Assembly (NCBI GenBank): GCA_934463175.1
Contig: CAKSIW010000042.1
Span: 1-23,828 of the forward strand
Reading direction: 5' to 3'
Length of the DNA stretch: 23,828 nt
DNA from: an uncultured Clostridia bacterium
Lineage (GTDB): Bacteria; Bacillota; Clostridia; Monoglobales; Monoglobaceae
Below the pieces are notes generated by a model, which had not been told where the DNA came from, ran no database searches, and saw nothing but the letters and a program-made list of their open reading frames with translations. How positions within the stretch are numbered: the stretch's first letter is position 1; the number at the start of each line of letters is the position of its first letter. A program made the position numbers and the translations under genes. Below are positions 7,636 to 16,911 of the stretch, piece by piece.

Positions 7636-8127
7636 ATGAACATTATTGCTGCGGCAGATTTGAATTGGGGAATCGGAAATGAAGGTCAGCTTCTTGACCA
7701 TATTTCCGAGGACATGAAGTTTTTTAAGGAAAAGACGGTCGGAAAGGCTGTCATCATGGGAAGAAAAACGTTTCTTTCCCTGCCGAATGAGGAGCCTCTT
7801 CCCGACAGGAAAAACTTTGTTCTCACTCATGATGAAGGATTTGAAAGAGAAGGTATTGTTGTTTGCCGAAGCATTGAAGAGGCAGTCGGCAAGGCAAAAT
7901 CCGAGTTTGATGATGAGGATATATTCTTCATCGGCGGCGAAAAAATATATGCTCAGGCAATCGGGCTTTGCGATACGGCATATATAACCAAAATCGACAG
8001 GGAATATGAGGCTGACCGCCATATTGAGGATTTTGATAATCTGGACGGCTGGAGAATATGCAGTGAAGAGATGATTAAAACAAAAAAAGGAATATATATT
8101 ACTTTTACAAAATATAAGAAAATATAG
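7636..8127 (+). CDS. dfrA: Dihydrofolate reductase
   Basis: DHFR reduces dihydrofolate to tetrahydrofolate with NADPH and is the target of trimethoprim. The 163-residue protein begins MNIIAAADLNWGIGNEGQLL, with the WGIGNEG loop near the active site. It continues with the VIMGRKTFLSLP nucleotide-binding stretch and the FFIGGEKIYAQAI second signature. AAAGGA lies about ten bases before the ATG. Pairing with thyA closes the folate cycle of dTMP synthesis. A stem-loop follows the stop, so this may be the end of the origin-proximal operon. Confidence 0.95.
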   Translation: MNIIAAADLNWGIGNEGQLLDHISEDMKFFKEKTVGKAVIMGRKTFLSLPNEEPLPDRKNFVLTHDEGFEREGIVVCRSIEEAVGKAKSEFDDEDIFFIGGEKIYAQAIGLCDTAYITKIDREYEADRHIEDFDNLDGWRICSEEMIKTKKGIYITFTKYKKI

Positions 8128-8130
8128 AAG

Positions 8131-8159
8131 ATGGCAGGTTTTTTTAAACTGCCATTTTT
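8131..8159 (+). terminator. Rho-independent terminator after dfrA
   Basis: A stem, atggcag / ctgccat, with additional ttt/aaa pairing after a bulged G, is followed by tttt. It begins shortly after the dfrA stop codon and ends 13 bases before the next ATG. It separates the replication and folate genes from the polysaccharide genes. The T tract is short, so some read-through is likely. Confidence 0.65.
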
Positions 8160-8172
8160 CGGGTGATGATAT

Positions 8173-9408
8173 ATGAGCGATGTAATAACTGTTAAAAACC
8201 TTTGCAAGGTATATAAAATGTATGAAAAGCCTGCGGACAGAATCAAGGAGGCTTTGTTTCCCAAGACATTCGGGAAAAAAATAAGAGATTTTTATGCGCT
8301 CAGAGACATAAGCTTTTCGGTGAAGCAGGGAGAAACGGTCGGAATAATCGGAAAGAACGGCTCGGGAAAATCAACGCTTCTCAAAATTCTGACAGGTGTC
8401 ATCAACGAAAGCGGCGGCGAAAAATCGGTTTGCGGAAAGGTTTCCGCACTTTTGGAGCTTGGTGCGGGCTTCAATCCCGAATATACGGGAATTGAAAATA
8501 TATATCTGAACGGCACGATTATGGGTTTCACAAGGGAGCAGATGAAGGAAAAGCTTGATGATATAATCAATTTTGCCGAAATCGGGGATTTCATCAGCAG
8601 ACCTGTCAAAAACTATTCAAGCGGAATGTTTGTGCGTCTTGCGTTTGCGGTTGCAATCAACGTCAGCCCCGAAATTCTGATTGTTGATGAGGCTCTTGCG
8701 GTCGGTGACTACCGTTTTCAGGCAAAATGCTATAATAAATTTGAAGAGCTGAAAAAACAGGGAAAAACAATTCTCTTTGTGACACACGATGTTGACGCTG
8801 TGCGCCGTTTCTGCACAAGGGCAATCTGGATTGACTGCGGAAAGATAATTATGGACGGCGGCGCGCGCGAGGTTACTTCAAAATATATGGAGTTCATAAC
8901 AGGCAGCGAAAAGGACGCGGAAAAATGTGTCAGCGGAGAGGGAGCAAAGCCTGAAAAGAGTGAATTTAATCCGATTAACAGGTTCGGGTCACACACGGGA
9001 AGCATTAAAGCCGTCCGCATTTCAAACGGAGTGCGCGAATGTGAGGTTTTTTCGGAGGGTGACACGGTCAGAATTGAGCTTGAGCTTGAAATTCCCGAAA
9101 ATGCCGATGTGAAAAATGTCGGTGCGGCAGTTTCAATTAAGGATAAAAACGGTCTTGACCTTTTTGTTTCCGCTCTTCATGACAAGGGAATGAGCTTTGA
9201 AAAAACGGGAAATGCGCGGGTCAGCTTCATTTTCAAAAACTATTTTAACAGCGGTGAATACACCGTCACCGCGGCTTTGGAGAACAGAAAATCCGCGCCG
9301 ATTTCATACTATGATTATATTGAGGGTGCGGCATACATAAAATGTGTTTGCGACAAAGAATATTTCGGATTGTTGAGATTTCCGTCGGATATTGAAATAG
9401 GAGAATAA
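8173..9408 (+). CDS. Wzt-type polysaccharide ABC transporter ATP-binding protein with C-terminal cargo domain
   Basis: This 411-residue protein is the nucleotide-binding subunit of an ABC-2 polysaccharide exporter of the Wzt/TagH/RfbE kind. Walker A GKNGSGKST is at residues 60-68, the signature YSSGM at 148-152, Walker B ILIVDEALAVGD at 168-179 and the switch histidine at 205. After the ATPase an extra segment of about 150 residues (roughly 262-411) has the beta-rich character of Wzt C-terminal domains, which in Gram-negative systems bind the modified end of the finished chain. The partner permease (Wzm) is not in the window. Four bases separate it from the next gene, a methyltransferase-glycosyltransferase fusion, suggesting a common transcript and a shared substrate. 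The exact polymer is unknown. Confidence 0.88.
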   Translation: MSDVITVKNLCKVYKMYEKPADRIKEALFPKTFGKKIRDFYALRDISFSVKQGETVGIIGKNGSGKSTLLKILTGVINESGGEKSVCGKVSALLELGAGFNPEYTGIENIYLNGTIMGFTREQMKEKLDDIINFAEIGDFISRPVKNYSSGMFVRLAFAVAINVSPEILIVDEALAVGDYRFQAKCYNKFEELKKQGKTILFVTHDVDAVRRFCTRAIWIDCGKIIMDGGAREVTSKYMEFITGSEKDAEKCVSGEGAKPEKSEFNPINRFGSHTGSIKAVRISNGVRECEVFSEGDTVRIELELEIPENADVKNVGAAVSIKDKNGLDLFVSALHDKGMSFEKTGNARVSFIFKNYFNSGEYTVTAALENRKSAPISYYDYIEGAAYIKCVCDKEYFGLLRFPSDIEIGE

Positions 9409-9411
9409 AAG

Positions 9412-12400
9412 ATGAATGATAACAACCGTGCAAATATTGAAAATGAGGAAATAAATTCGGGCGAATATTGGGACAGACGGTTCGGAAGCGGTGACTGGGA
9501 GGAAAAGCAGGGAAGAGAGCAAAGCCTTTTTTTCTACCGTCTTGCTGCGGATAATTTTCCCGAATGGTTCACACGCGATATATGCGAAAATCATCTGTCG
9601 GTCTGCGATCTCGGCTGTGCCGAGGGAGAGGGAGTGCAGCTTTTCGGCGAAAGGCTCGCGGGTGCCGAGGTGACGGGCTGTGACATTTCCGAGGCGGCTC
9701 TCGAAAGGGCAAGACAGCACTACCCCGGACACCGTTTTGTCAGGGAAAATGTGAATGAATTTCAGTCGGAATTTGATGTTATTTTTTCCTCAAACACCTT
9801 TGAGCATTTCAATAATGCGGACGAACTGATGAAAAAGGTCATCAAAAAGTGCAGAAAATATTTTGCGCTTCTTTTGCCGTTCAAGGAATATGACAGAATC
9901 GACGAGCATTTTTTCACATTCGACTACGGAAAATTCCCCGTCTGCATTGAAGGATATACTGCGGTTTTTTTCAAGGAGCTTGACTGCACGGATATGGAAA
10001 ACACCCAATGGCCTGGAAAGGAATTTCTGATTATATATCAGAAGAACGGCAGCGAGGGATTTTCTCTGCGCACTCTTTCGGAGACGGGCTGCGGAATTGA
10101 CGGCAGACTGAGTGAGGCGGAGGACGGGCTGAAGAAAAAGACCGAGCTTTCAAGAAAGATTGCAGATGAGCTTGAAAAAAAGGAGCGTGAGCTTTTCAGA
10201 CAGTCCGAAAAGATTGAAGAGGACAGAAATGCCATAATGCAGATTCAGTTTGAGGCTGCACAGCATAAGCAGGCAGAGCTTGACGCACGCGAAACATACG
10301 TCTGGAGAACGGGTCTGAGAATTGAAAAGCTTCTTCAAAAAACGGGAATTGCATTCATCAGATCGCTTCTTGTGCTTTCGGATTATAAGCGAATGGGAAT
10401 GATTCTGACGCTGAGAAAAGGCATAAACGAGCTTTTCAACAGAGAAAACATCTCGCACAGCAAAAAAAGACGGCTTGAAATGTGCGGAAAGAAATTTCTG
10501 AGATATAAAAAAGACAGGGAAAGCATTGCCGAAAACAGTCTTTCAGGGTTTGACGCCGAATGTGAAAAAGGTTTGGTTTCAGTTGTTCTTCCTGTGTATA
10601 ACGGAGAAAAGGTTGTTTCGCAGTCAATCGAAAGCGTTCTGAATCAGAGCTTTAAAAGGCTTGAGCTGATTGTAGTTAACGACGGTTCAACCGACAAAAC
10701 GCGTGAAATTGCGGAGGAATATGCAAGGAAGGACAGCAGAGTCATCATTCTGAATCAGGAGAACAAAAAGCTTCCGACCGCTCTTTCAAACGGCTTCCGC
10801 CTGGCGCGCGGCGAGTTTTTCACCTGGACGAGTGCGGACAACATCATGCTCCCCGACTGCATTTCAACTCTTGTGTCAAACCTTGAAAGAAAGCCCGAGG
10901 CTGCAATGGTATATGGAAATATGCGTCTCATTGACAAAAACGGTAAAATTAAAAGAGGTCATTTCTGGTTTGAAAAACCGTTTTTTTCGGGGAATGTATG
11001 TTTTCCGAAAACCGCGGAGAGAATCAATACCTATGCAAACAACACAATCGGCGCGGCTTTCATGTACCGTGCAAAGTGTGCATATATTCTCGGTGACTAT
11101 TCAAAATATAAAACCAATCTTGAGGATTATGACTATTGGATGCGCATGAATTCTCTGTTTAAGATTGAGCATACAGATGAGGAAAAGCCGCTGTATCTCT
11201 ACAGAATCCATGACGAATCGCTCACCGCTCATGACAGGGAGCTGGGAATCACGAAAAACCGCTATAAGCTCATGGTGCTTGACGATTTCAGACGCGATTT
11301 TTATATGTCGTCTCTTGCATGGATTGCCGACACGGAAAACGAGGAGAGCGCGGCATATAAAGCATTCAGAGAAAAGGCGGAAAGAGCGGGTCATATTTTT
11401 CTGACTGCGGAGGAGGCGGAAGAATTTTGCATTGCCGAAAAATATTCCTGTGTTTGTTATATATATTTCGGAGATTCGCTGAGCCGTGAAAAAACCGAGA
11501 AAATGAAAAGATATTCAGGCACTGTTCTGGTGTCGGAAAGCGGAAAATGTGAAAATGCGGATATGTTTGATTTTTGCATTTCGCTGTCGGAAGACGAAAG
11601 AAAAGACGAAAGCTGCCGAAGAGACATTTTCTATGTCTCGGACACTGACGCGGTGTTTGACATTGCGGACAGCAAGCTGAAAAACGACATACTCTACGGA
11701 CTTGAAAAAATGATTGATGAGCCGGAGGAATGCAGCAAGAAAATTTCAATCATAATCTGCACCTATATGAGAGGTGAAAAGCTGATTGACGCAATCTGGT
11801 CGGTCATTCGCCAGTCAATGAGCAAAAAGGAATATGAAATCATAATCGTTGACAACGCACCTCAAAGCTCGGGCATTAAGGGAGAAATTGAATATTTCAG
11901 AAAAAAATACAGGGAATTTGAGGGATATATCAGATATATCGGCGTTCCGCAGAAGGGTCTTTCATATGCAAGAAACTGCGGAATGTGGAATGCGAAAGGT
12001 GAATATCTCCTGTTTCTTGATGATGATATTCTTGCAGACTACTATCTGCTTGAAGAGATATTCACAGCATTTAAATATCATAAGGATATGGGAGTTGTGG
12101 GAGGTCAGGTCATTCTTGACATTCCGTTCCCCAAGCCGAAAATTCTCAGAAAGGGCTGGGAGAGCCTTTGGAGTCAGTTCAAGATTTCGGAGAACAGCTT
12201 CCGTGAGGTGACACAGCAGTTTGAGTTTCCATACGGCGCAAACTACGGCGTTCGCCGCAGTGCAATTTGGCGCGCGGGAGGATTCCGAATGTGCTACGGC
12301 AGAGTGGGCAACGATTTTGCAGGCGGCGAGGAGACTGCACTTGCATTCAAAATGCTTCAGATCGGATATGGAATCGGGCTTCAGCCGAAGGCAAAGGTTC

Positions 12401-12663
12401 TGCACAGGGTTGACACACAAAGATTCAACAAGGAGCATGTCAGACGCACCATTCTTGCAGGGGTTGTGACAACCTACAGATTTTTCATTGACCTTCACAC
12501 AAGTGTCGGCTGGACGCGGCGGTATGTCAGAGAACAGATTCGCATAACTCAAAAAGAAATCAATATTCTGAAACGCAAGAAAGCCGACTATCTCGACATT
12601 TTCTATAAAATGTGCTATAACGAGGCATGGAAAACGCTGCTTGAATATATGAAAGAAAATTAG
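9412..12663 (+). CDS. Methyltransferase, coiled coil and two GT2 glycosyltransferase domains in one protein
   Basis: This 1083-residue multidomain enzyme probably builds and modifies a surface glycan. Residues about 60-165 are a class I SAM methyltransferase (DLGCAEGEG at 66-74, acidic Asp91 at the end of the second strand, then FDVIFSSNTFEHF). Residues about 233-305 form a charged coiled coil rich in E, K and R. GT2 domain A starts at residue 387 (GLVSVVLPVYNG), with SAD-type metal/nucleotide site at 474-476 and ED/DYDYW at 571-576. A poorly recognised linker follows. GT2 domain B starts near 776 (ISIIICTY), with the DDD motif at 870-872 and GGEE at 971-974. There are no membrane segments, so it likely acts at the cytoplasmic face. 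GGAG precedes the ATG. Sugar donors and acceptor cannot be read from sequence. Confidence 0.85.
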   Translation: MNDNNRANIENEEINSGEYWDRRFGSGDWEEKQGREQSLFFYRLAADNFPEWFTRDICENHLSVCDLGCAEGEGVQLFGERLAGAEVTGCDISEAALERARQHYPGHRFVRENVNEFQSEFDVIFSSNTFEHFNNADELMKKVIKKCRKYFALLLPFKEYDRIDEHFFTFDYGKFPVCIEGYTAVFFKELDCTDMENTQWPGKEFLIIYQKNGSEGFSLRTLSETGCGIDGRLSEAEDGLKKKTELSRKIADELEKKERELFRQSEKIEEDRNAIMQIQFEAAQHKQAELDARETYVWRTGLRIEKLLQKTGIAFIRSLLVLSDYKRMGMILTLRKGINELFNRENISHSKKRRLEMCGKKFLRYKKDRESIAENSLSGFDAECEKGLVSVVLPVYNGEKVVSQSIESVLNQSFKRLELIVVNDGSTDKTREIAEEYARKDSRVIILNQENKKLPTALSNGFRLARGEFFTWTSADNIMLPDCISTLVSNLERKPEAAMVYGNMRLIDKNGKIKRGHFWFEKPFFSGNVCFPKTAERINTYANNTIGAAFMYRAKCAYILGDYSKYKTNLEDYDYWMRMNSLFKIEHTDEEKPLYLYRIHDESLTAHDRELGITKNRYKLMVLDDFRRDFYMSSLAWIADTENEESAAYKAFREKAERAGHIFLTAEEAEEFCIAEKYSCVCYIYFGDSLSREKTEKMKRYSGTVLVSESGKCENADMFDFCISLSEDERKDESCRRDIFYVSDTDAVFDIADSKLKNDILYGLEKMIDEPEECSKKISIIICTYMRGEKLIDAIWSVIRQSMSKKEYEIIIVDNAPQSSGIKGEIEYFRKKYREFEGYIRYIGVPQKGLSYARNCGMWNAKGEYLLFLDDDILADYYLLEEIFTAFKYHKDMGVVGGQVILDIPFPKPKILRKGWESLWSQFKISENSFREVTQQFEFPYGANYGVRRSAIWRAGGFRMCYGRVGNDFAGGEETALAFKMLQIGYGIGLQPKAKVLHRVDTQRFNKEHVRRTILAGVVTTYRFFIDLHTSVGWTRRYVREQIRITQKEINILKRKKADYLDIFYKMCYNEAWKTLLEYMKEN

Positions 12664-12680
12664 ACGGGGGACTTTGATAT

Positions 12681-14918
12681 ATGTTTGGATACATAAAAAA
12701 ACTGCTGTTCGGAGCAACAAAGGCGGAGGAGGGTCCTCTGAATCTGTATCAGTATAAATTTTTGAGATATAAAAAGGACAGGGACGCGGCATATCCGCTG
12801 TCTCTTTCAAAGGTTCATGTGCCGTCAGAGAAAGGGCTTGTGTCGGTTGTTCTGCCTGTTTTCAACGGCTGCGACATTCTTTCAGAGTCGATTGAATCGG
12901 TTCTGTGCCAGACCTACGGTAATTTTGAGCTTATCATAATCAATGATGGTTCAAAGGACGATACCTTGAAAATTGCAAGGGATTTTGAACAGCGTGATTC
13001 AAGAATCAGGGTGCTTGACCAGGAAAACAAAAAAATCCCGAGAACTCTTTCAAGAGGCTTCCGCGAGGCGCGCGGCGAGTTTCTGACATGGACGAGTGCC
13101 GATAATATCATGGACAGGGATTTTCTCGAGAAGATGGTCGGTGCGCTGAAGGATAACCCCGAAACTGCAATGGTATATGCCAATATGCGGCTGATTGACG
13201 CAAAGGGAAAAAAGCTTGCGAGGCACGGGTGGTATGAATTTCCGATCGGCAGCGGAAATGTCATTTTTCCGAATAATGCATATGAGCTGAACACATATGC
13301 AAACAACACAATCGGCGCGGCTTTCATGTACCGTGCGGCGGCGCGCGACATTCTGGACTGCTATTCAAGCTTCAAGCACACTCTTGAGGACTATGACTAT
13401 TGGATGCGCATGAATTCACTGCTCCGCCTTGAACACACACCCTTCACCGAGCCTGTCTATTCCTACCGCTGGCATGACAATTCACTCACCGCAAAGGATA
13501 AGGAGCTGGGAATCACAAAAAACCGCTACAAGCTCATGGTGCTTGACGATTTCAGACGTGATTTCTATCTTTCACCGCTTTTGTGGTATGTGAAAAGCAC
13601 TCCCGAACAGAAGGAGGAGGCAGACCTTTTCCGTGCGGCGGCTCAGCGTGCAGGACATATTATTCTTGAAAAAGAAGATTTTTCGGATTTGTTTTTCGGT
13701 TCATCATGCAGCAGTCTTTGCTTCATCAGCTTCGGCGGCGGTGACGCAGACGTTTCGCTTCCGCGTGACTGCAAAAAAATCTGTGTCGGGAGCAAGGAGG
13801 GCGCGTTTGACATATATGCACAAATCGGCGGCACGCCTGAAATTTTGGAAAACGGCAAGAGGGTATTTTCCTTTGACGATGCGGAAACCATGTTTTCATT
13901 TCTCGATGCAAAAGCGAAAAATGACATTCTCTATGGACTGGAGAGAAGAATTGAAGAAGAAAATGAATTTTCAAAGAAGCTTTCTGTTGTTTTGTGCACT
14001 CACAAGCTGACCGACACACTCTCCGACTGTCTTGACGCGCTTTGCAGTCAGGACGCGCCGTTTGAGGACTATGAAATTGTTTTTGTGAACAATAACCTGA
14101 AATGCCGCGACATCATGGAGCTTGTGCAGAAAACGGGAAAAAAATTCAAAGATGCGGACATAAGCTATATCACCGCGCCGATCGGCGGACTTTCATATGC
14201 CAGAAACTGCGGCATGTGGGCGGCGCGCGGCGAATATATTCTTTATGTTGACGATGACGCAATTGCTGACAAATGCGTTGTGAGTGAAACAATCAGGGGC
14301 TTTGAGAAAAATGCAGAGCTTGGCGTCATCGGCGGTCAGATTAAGCTGAACGTTCCCGAGTCCGCAGGGGAACTTGTGACCGAAAACACAATTTCTCTCT
14401 GGAGCAATCTCAGCTTTGATGGGGACGGCACAAGACCTGCAAAGGACTACGGCGAGTTTCCATACGGTGCAAATTTTGCGGTCAGAACTCAGAGCCTCAG
14501 AAGAATCGGCGGTTTCAGGTGCAGCTATGGCAGAGTCGGAAATAATTTCGGCGGAGGCGAGGAGACCCTTGTTTGCTTCATGATGGAACAAATCGGCATG
14601 GGTGTCGGTCTGAATCCGAAATCCTCTGTTGAGCACCGTGTTGCGGAGGACAGATTCACGCTTGAACATATTGAAAAAACGGTTTATTCGGGAACGATGA
14701 CGCAGTATCGTCTGCGCCGTGACCTTTATGCACCTGCCGACTGGAATGATGTGAATGTGCGCGAAAGAGCGGAAAAGGCAGAGAAGAGAGCGAATGAGTT
14801 TTCTGAGGGCAGCGCGGATTATGTATATTTCAAGTCCTTGGCGCGTGCCTTCCGTGATGTTTTGATGAACAGAAGATGTGATTATGATTTTCTTTCAAAG
14901 AGAGGAAATCTGAAATAA
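12681..14918 (+). CDS. Tandem-domain GT2 glycosyltransferase, paralogue of the preceding gene
   Basis: The 745-residue protein repeats the C-terminal two thirds of the upstream gene, beginning at the shared FLRYKKDR linker. GT2 domain A begins at residue 52 with GLVSVVLPVFNG and carries TSADN at 138-142 and EDYDYWMRMN further on. GT2 domain B begins near 434 (LSVVLCTH), with DDD at 524-526 and GEE at 626-628. The segment LGITKNRYKLMVLDDFRRDFY is identical in both proteins, and long stretches of the nucleotide sequence are nearly the same. It lacks the methyltransferase and coiled coil. It lies 17 bases downstream and is probably cotranscribed. A role in adding alternating sugars to the same polymer is inference. 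Confidence 0.85.
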   Translation: MFGYIKKLLFGATKAEEGPLNLYQYKFLRYKKDRDAAYPLSLSKVHVPSEKGLVSVVLPVFNGCDILSESIESVLCQTYGNFELIIINDGSKDDTLKIARDFEQRDSRIRVLDQENKKIPRTLSRGFREARGEFLTWTSADNIMDRDFLEKMVGALKDNPETAMVYANMRLIDAKGKKLARHGWYEFPIGSGNVIFPNNAYELNTYANNTIGAAFMYRAAARDILDCYSSFKHTLEDYDYWMRMNSLLRLEHTPFTEPVYSYRWHDNSLTAKDKELGITKNRYKLMVLDDFRRDFYLSPLLWYVKSTPEQKEEADLFRAAAQRAGHIILEKEDFSDLFFGSSCSSLCFISFGGGDADVSLPRDCKKICVGSKEGAFDIYAQIGGTPEILENGKRVFSFDDAETMFSFLDAKAKNDILYGLERRIEEENEFSKKLSVVLCTHKLTDTLSDCLDALCSQDAPFEDYEIVFVNNNLKCRDIMELVQKTGKKFKDADISYITAPIGGLSYARNCGMWAARGEYILYVDDDAIADKCVVSETIRGFEKNAELGVIGGQIKLNVPESAGELVTENTISLWSNLSFDGDGTRPAKDYGEFPYGANFAVRTQSLRRIGGFRCSYGRVGNNFGGGEETLVCFMMEQIGMGVGLNPKSSVEHRVAEDRFTLEHIEKTVYSGTMTQYRLRRDLYAPADWNDVNVRERAEKAEKRANEFSEGSADYVYFKSLARAFRDVLMNRRCDYDFLSKRGNLK

Positions 14919-14933
14919 CGGAGAGATTTTGCC

Positions 14934-16733
14934 ATGTTTAAAAAAATGCAGTGGAAAATTGTTTTCATTTTTGTTTCCTTGGTTCTGGCAATTATGCTTG
15001 TTGTCGGCGTTTATATGTTCAGCAGTATTGTGAGAATGTACGGCGACAGCTTCACAACTCAGATGGACAAGGTTATGTCGGGGGAGTTTTCGCGCGTCAT
15101 CGGTGAAACTCTGAAGGAGGAAACCGGCGACGAGGAAAAGGTTTTGCGCATTAACAGCGTCATTTCGGCATTTTCGGGTCAGCTCAGTCTGTCCGACACA
15201 AGACAGTGTGCGATTCTGAATGCTGCCGATGCGTCACGGATTTTCACAACCGACGTTGCAAAGGCAAAGCTTGAAAAAACGCCGAATGTGATTCGTGCAA
15301 TGGCAGGCGAGACGGGGCGCGGAATGCGTTTCAGCCAGAATTACATGGATTATGCGTATTTTCTTAATAACGGCGACGGCACCGACGGATATATTATATA
15401 TGTCAAGGACAACAAGCAGGGAATAAATGTAATAACGCAGAAAATGCTGTATATCATTGTTCAGGCTGTTCTGTTCGGAATCCTTGCGTCGATTTTTCTC
15501 GGATATTTCCTTTCAAAGACCATAACAAACCCCATTTCGGTGCTGACCGAGAAGGCGGAGGATTTTGCGGAGGGTAATTTTGATTCAAATCTTGAGGTGT
15601 TTTCAAAGGACGAAATCGGAACGCTGGTCGAAACCTTTAACTATATGGGCGGAGTCATGAAAAAGGCTCTCAATGATGTTGCGGGCGAGAAGCATAAGCT
15701 GGAAATTATATTGGAGCATATAAACAACGGTATAATTGCGTTCAACACAAGTCAGGAAATCATTTCGATTAATTCCGCGGCAAAGGAAATGCTCAGTATT
15801 GACGGGCAGGAGGACATCACATTTGACAAGTTTTTTGCGGATTTAAATTCAAATGTCTGCATGGCTGAATTTATGTATCTCAAAAAATTCAGAACAGAGG
15901 TCCGTGATATTGAGATTAACAACAGGCACATTAAGGCATATTTTGTGCCTTTCAAGCTTGAAAACGAAAAAATTGCGGGTGTTGTCTGCGTTTTTGGCGA
16001 TGTGACCGAGCAGTTCAACCTTGAAAAGTCGCGTAAAAAGTTTGTCGCCGAGGTGTCGCACGAGCTGAAAACGCCTCTCACAACAATCGGAACATACACC
16101 GAAACGCTTCTTGATAATTATCCCGTTGAGGAGGAAATGGAGATTTCATTCCTCAAGACAATTCAGAACGAGACGGTCAAGATGACAAGTCTTGTCAAAA
16201 ATCTGCTTGTTCTTTCAAAGTTTGACGCGCAGAGCATGGAAACCAAAAAGGAATTTTTTGAGCTTGAAACGCTGGTTCGCGACATTGTTTCGACCTTTGC
16301 GGTTGAGGCACGGCAAAAAAGGCTTGATTTGAAATATAACACGGTGAACGAAATTCCGCTTGTCTATGCCGACAGGTTTCAGATTGAGAGGGCACTCAAA
16401 AACATCATTTCAAATGCGATTAAATATACTCCCGAGGAGGGAAAGGTTCGGGTTTTTGCAGGGTGCATGTATAATGAAGCGTATATCAAGGTTGAGGACA
16501 ACGGAATCGGAGTTCCCGAGCAGGATTTGCCGCATATTTTTGAGAGATTCTATCGCGTTGACAAGGCGAGATCGCGCGACCAGGGCGGAACGGGTCTCGG
16601 ACTTTCAATTGCAAAGGAAATCATCGAAAACCACGGCGGCAGCATTGGAATGGAAAGCAGACAGGGCGAATATACCAGAGTCACCGTCAAGCTTCCTGTC
16701 CGACAGACGGGATCTGAAGCTGCAACGGTTTGA
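14934..16733 (+). CDS. Membrane sensor histidine kinase (WalK/PhoR-like)
   Basis: A 599-residue sensor kinase with transmembrane helix 1 at about 8-28, an extracytoplasmic domain, helix 2 at about 171-192, a HAMP domain to about 245 and a PAS domain at about 250-360. The dimerisation domain carries the phospho-acceptor histidine at 376 in VSHELKTPL. The ATPase shows the N box around Asn494, DNGIG from Asp522, ERFYRVDKARSRDQGGTGLGLSIAKEI and a G2 loop. This architecture is that of WalK/VicK and PhoR, which sense cell-envelope state or phosphate. GGAGAG precedes the ATG, and the start follows the glycosyltransferase gene by 15 bases. No response regulator is in the window, so its partner must lie elsewhere. 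A link to envelope polysaccharide control is inferred from position only. Confidence 0.92.
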   Translation: MFKKMQWKIVFIFVSLVLAIMLVVGVYMFSSIVRMYGDSFTTQMDKVMSGEFSRVIGETLKEETGDEEKVLRINSVISAFSGQLSLSDTRQCAILNAADASRIFTTDVAKAKLEKTPNVIRAMAGETGRGMRFSQNYMDYAYFLNNGDGTDGYIIYVKDNKQGINVITQKMLYIIVQAVLFGILASIFLGYFLSKTITNPISVLTEKAEDFAEGNFDSNLEVFSKDEIGTLVETFNYMGGVMKKALNDVAGEKHKLEIILEHINNGIIAFNTSQEIISINSAAKEMLSIDGQEDITFDKFFADLNSNVCMAEFMYLKKFRTEVRDIEINNRHIKAYFVPFKLENEKIAGVVCVFGDVTEQFNLEKSRKKFVAEVSHELKTPLTTIGTYTETLLDNYPVEEEMEISFLKTIQNETVKMTSLVKNLLVLSKFDAQSMETKKEFFELETLVRDIVSTFAVEARQKRLDLKYNTVNEIPLVYADRFQIERALKNIISNAIKYTPEEGKVRVFAGCMYNEAYIKVEDNGIGVPEQDLPHIFERFYRVDKARSRDQGGTGLGLSIAKEIIENHGGSIGMESRQGEYTRVTVKLPVRQTGSEAATV

Positions 16734-16853
16734 CTGACGCATGTCAAATCCGACAGACTGAATGATTGGAAAAGTTCCATCAGCAGTCAATGCGTGTTTG
16801 TGTGTCTCCTGCCTGAGGCAATGCTGTTTTGCAAAATATGCGCATATTTGACA

Positions 16854-16882
16854 TTGACGAAACGGGAAAAGTGTGATAAAAT
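16854..16882 (+). promoter_or_regulatory. Promoter for smpB-ssrA
   Basis: TTGACG (16854-16859) is followed after 17 bases by TAAAAT (16877-16882). An overlapping perfect TTGACA at 16848-16853 has an unsuitable spacing of 23. The start near 16889 gives a short leader with GGAGGTG before smpB. The 120-base gap between the kinase and this promoter shows no convincing terminator. Confidence 0.65.
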
Positions 16883-16911
16883 ATAGGTCAGGCAGGGTTG
16901 AGGGAGGTGAA

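Noticed and set aside
11962..12810. Long minus-strand open frame across the junction of the two glycosyltransferase genes
   Set aside because: It is antisense to conserved GT2 coding sequence, with a composition typical of a shadow frame.
16734..16853. Terminator between the kinase gene and smpB
   Set aside because: I found no stable stem followed by a T tract in this gap; only weak partial pairings.
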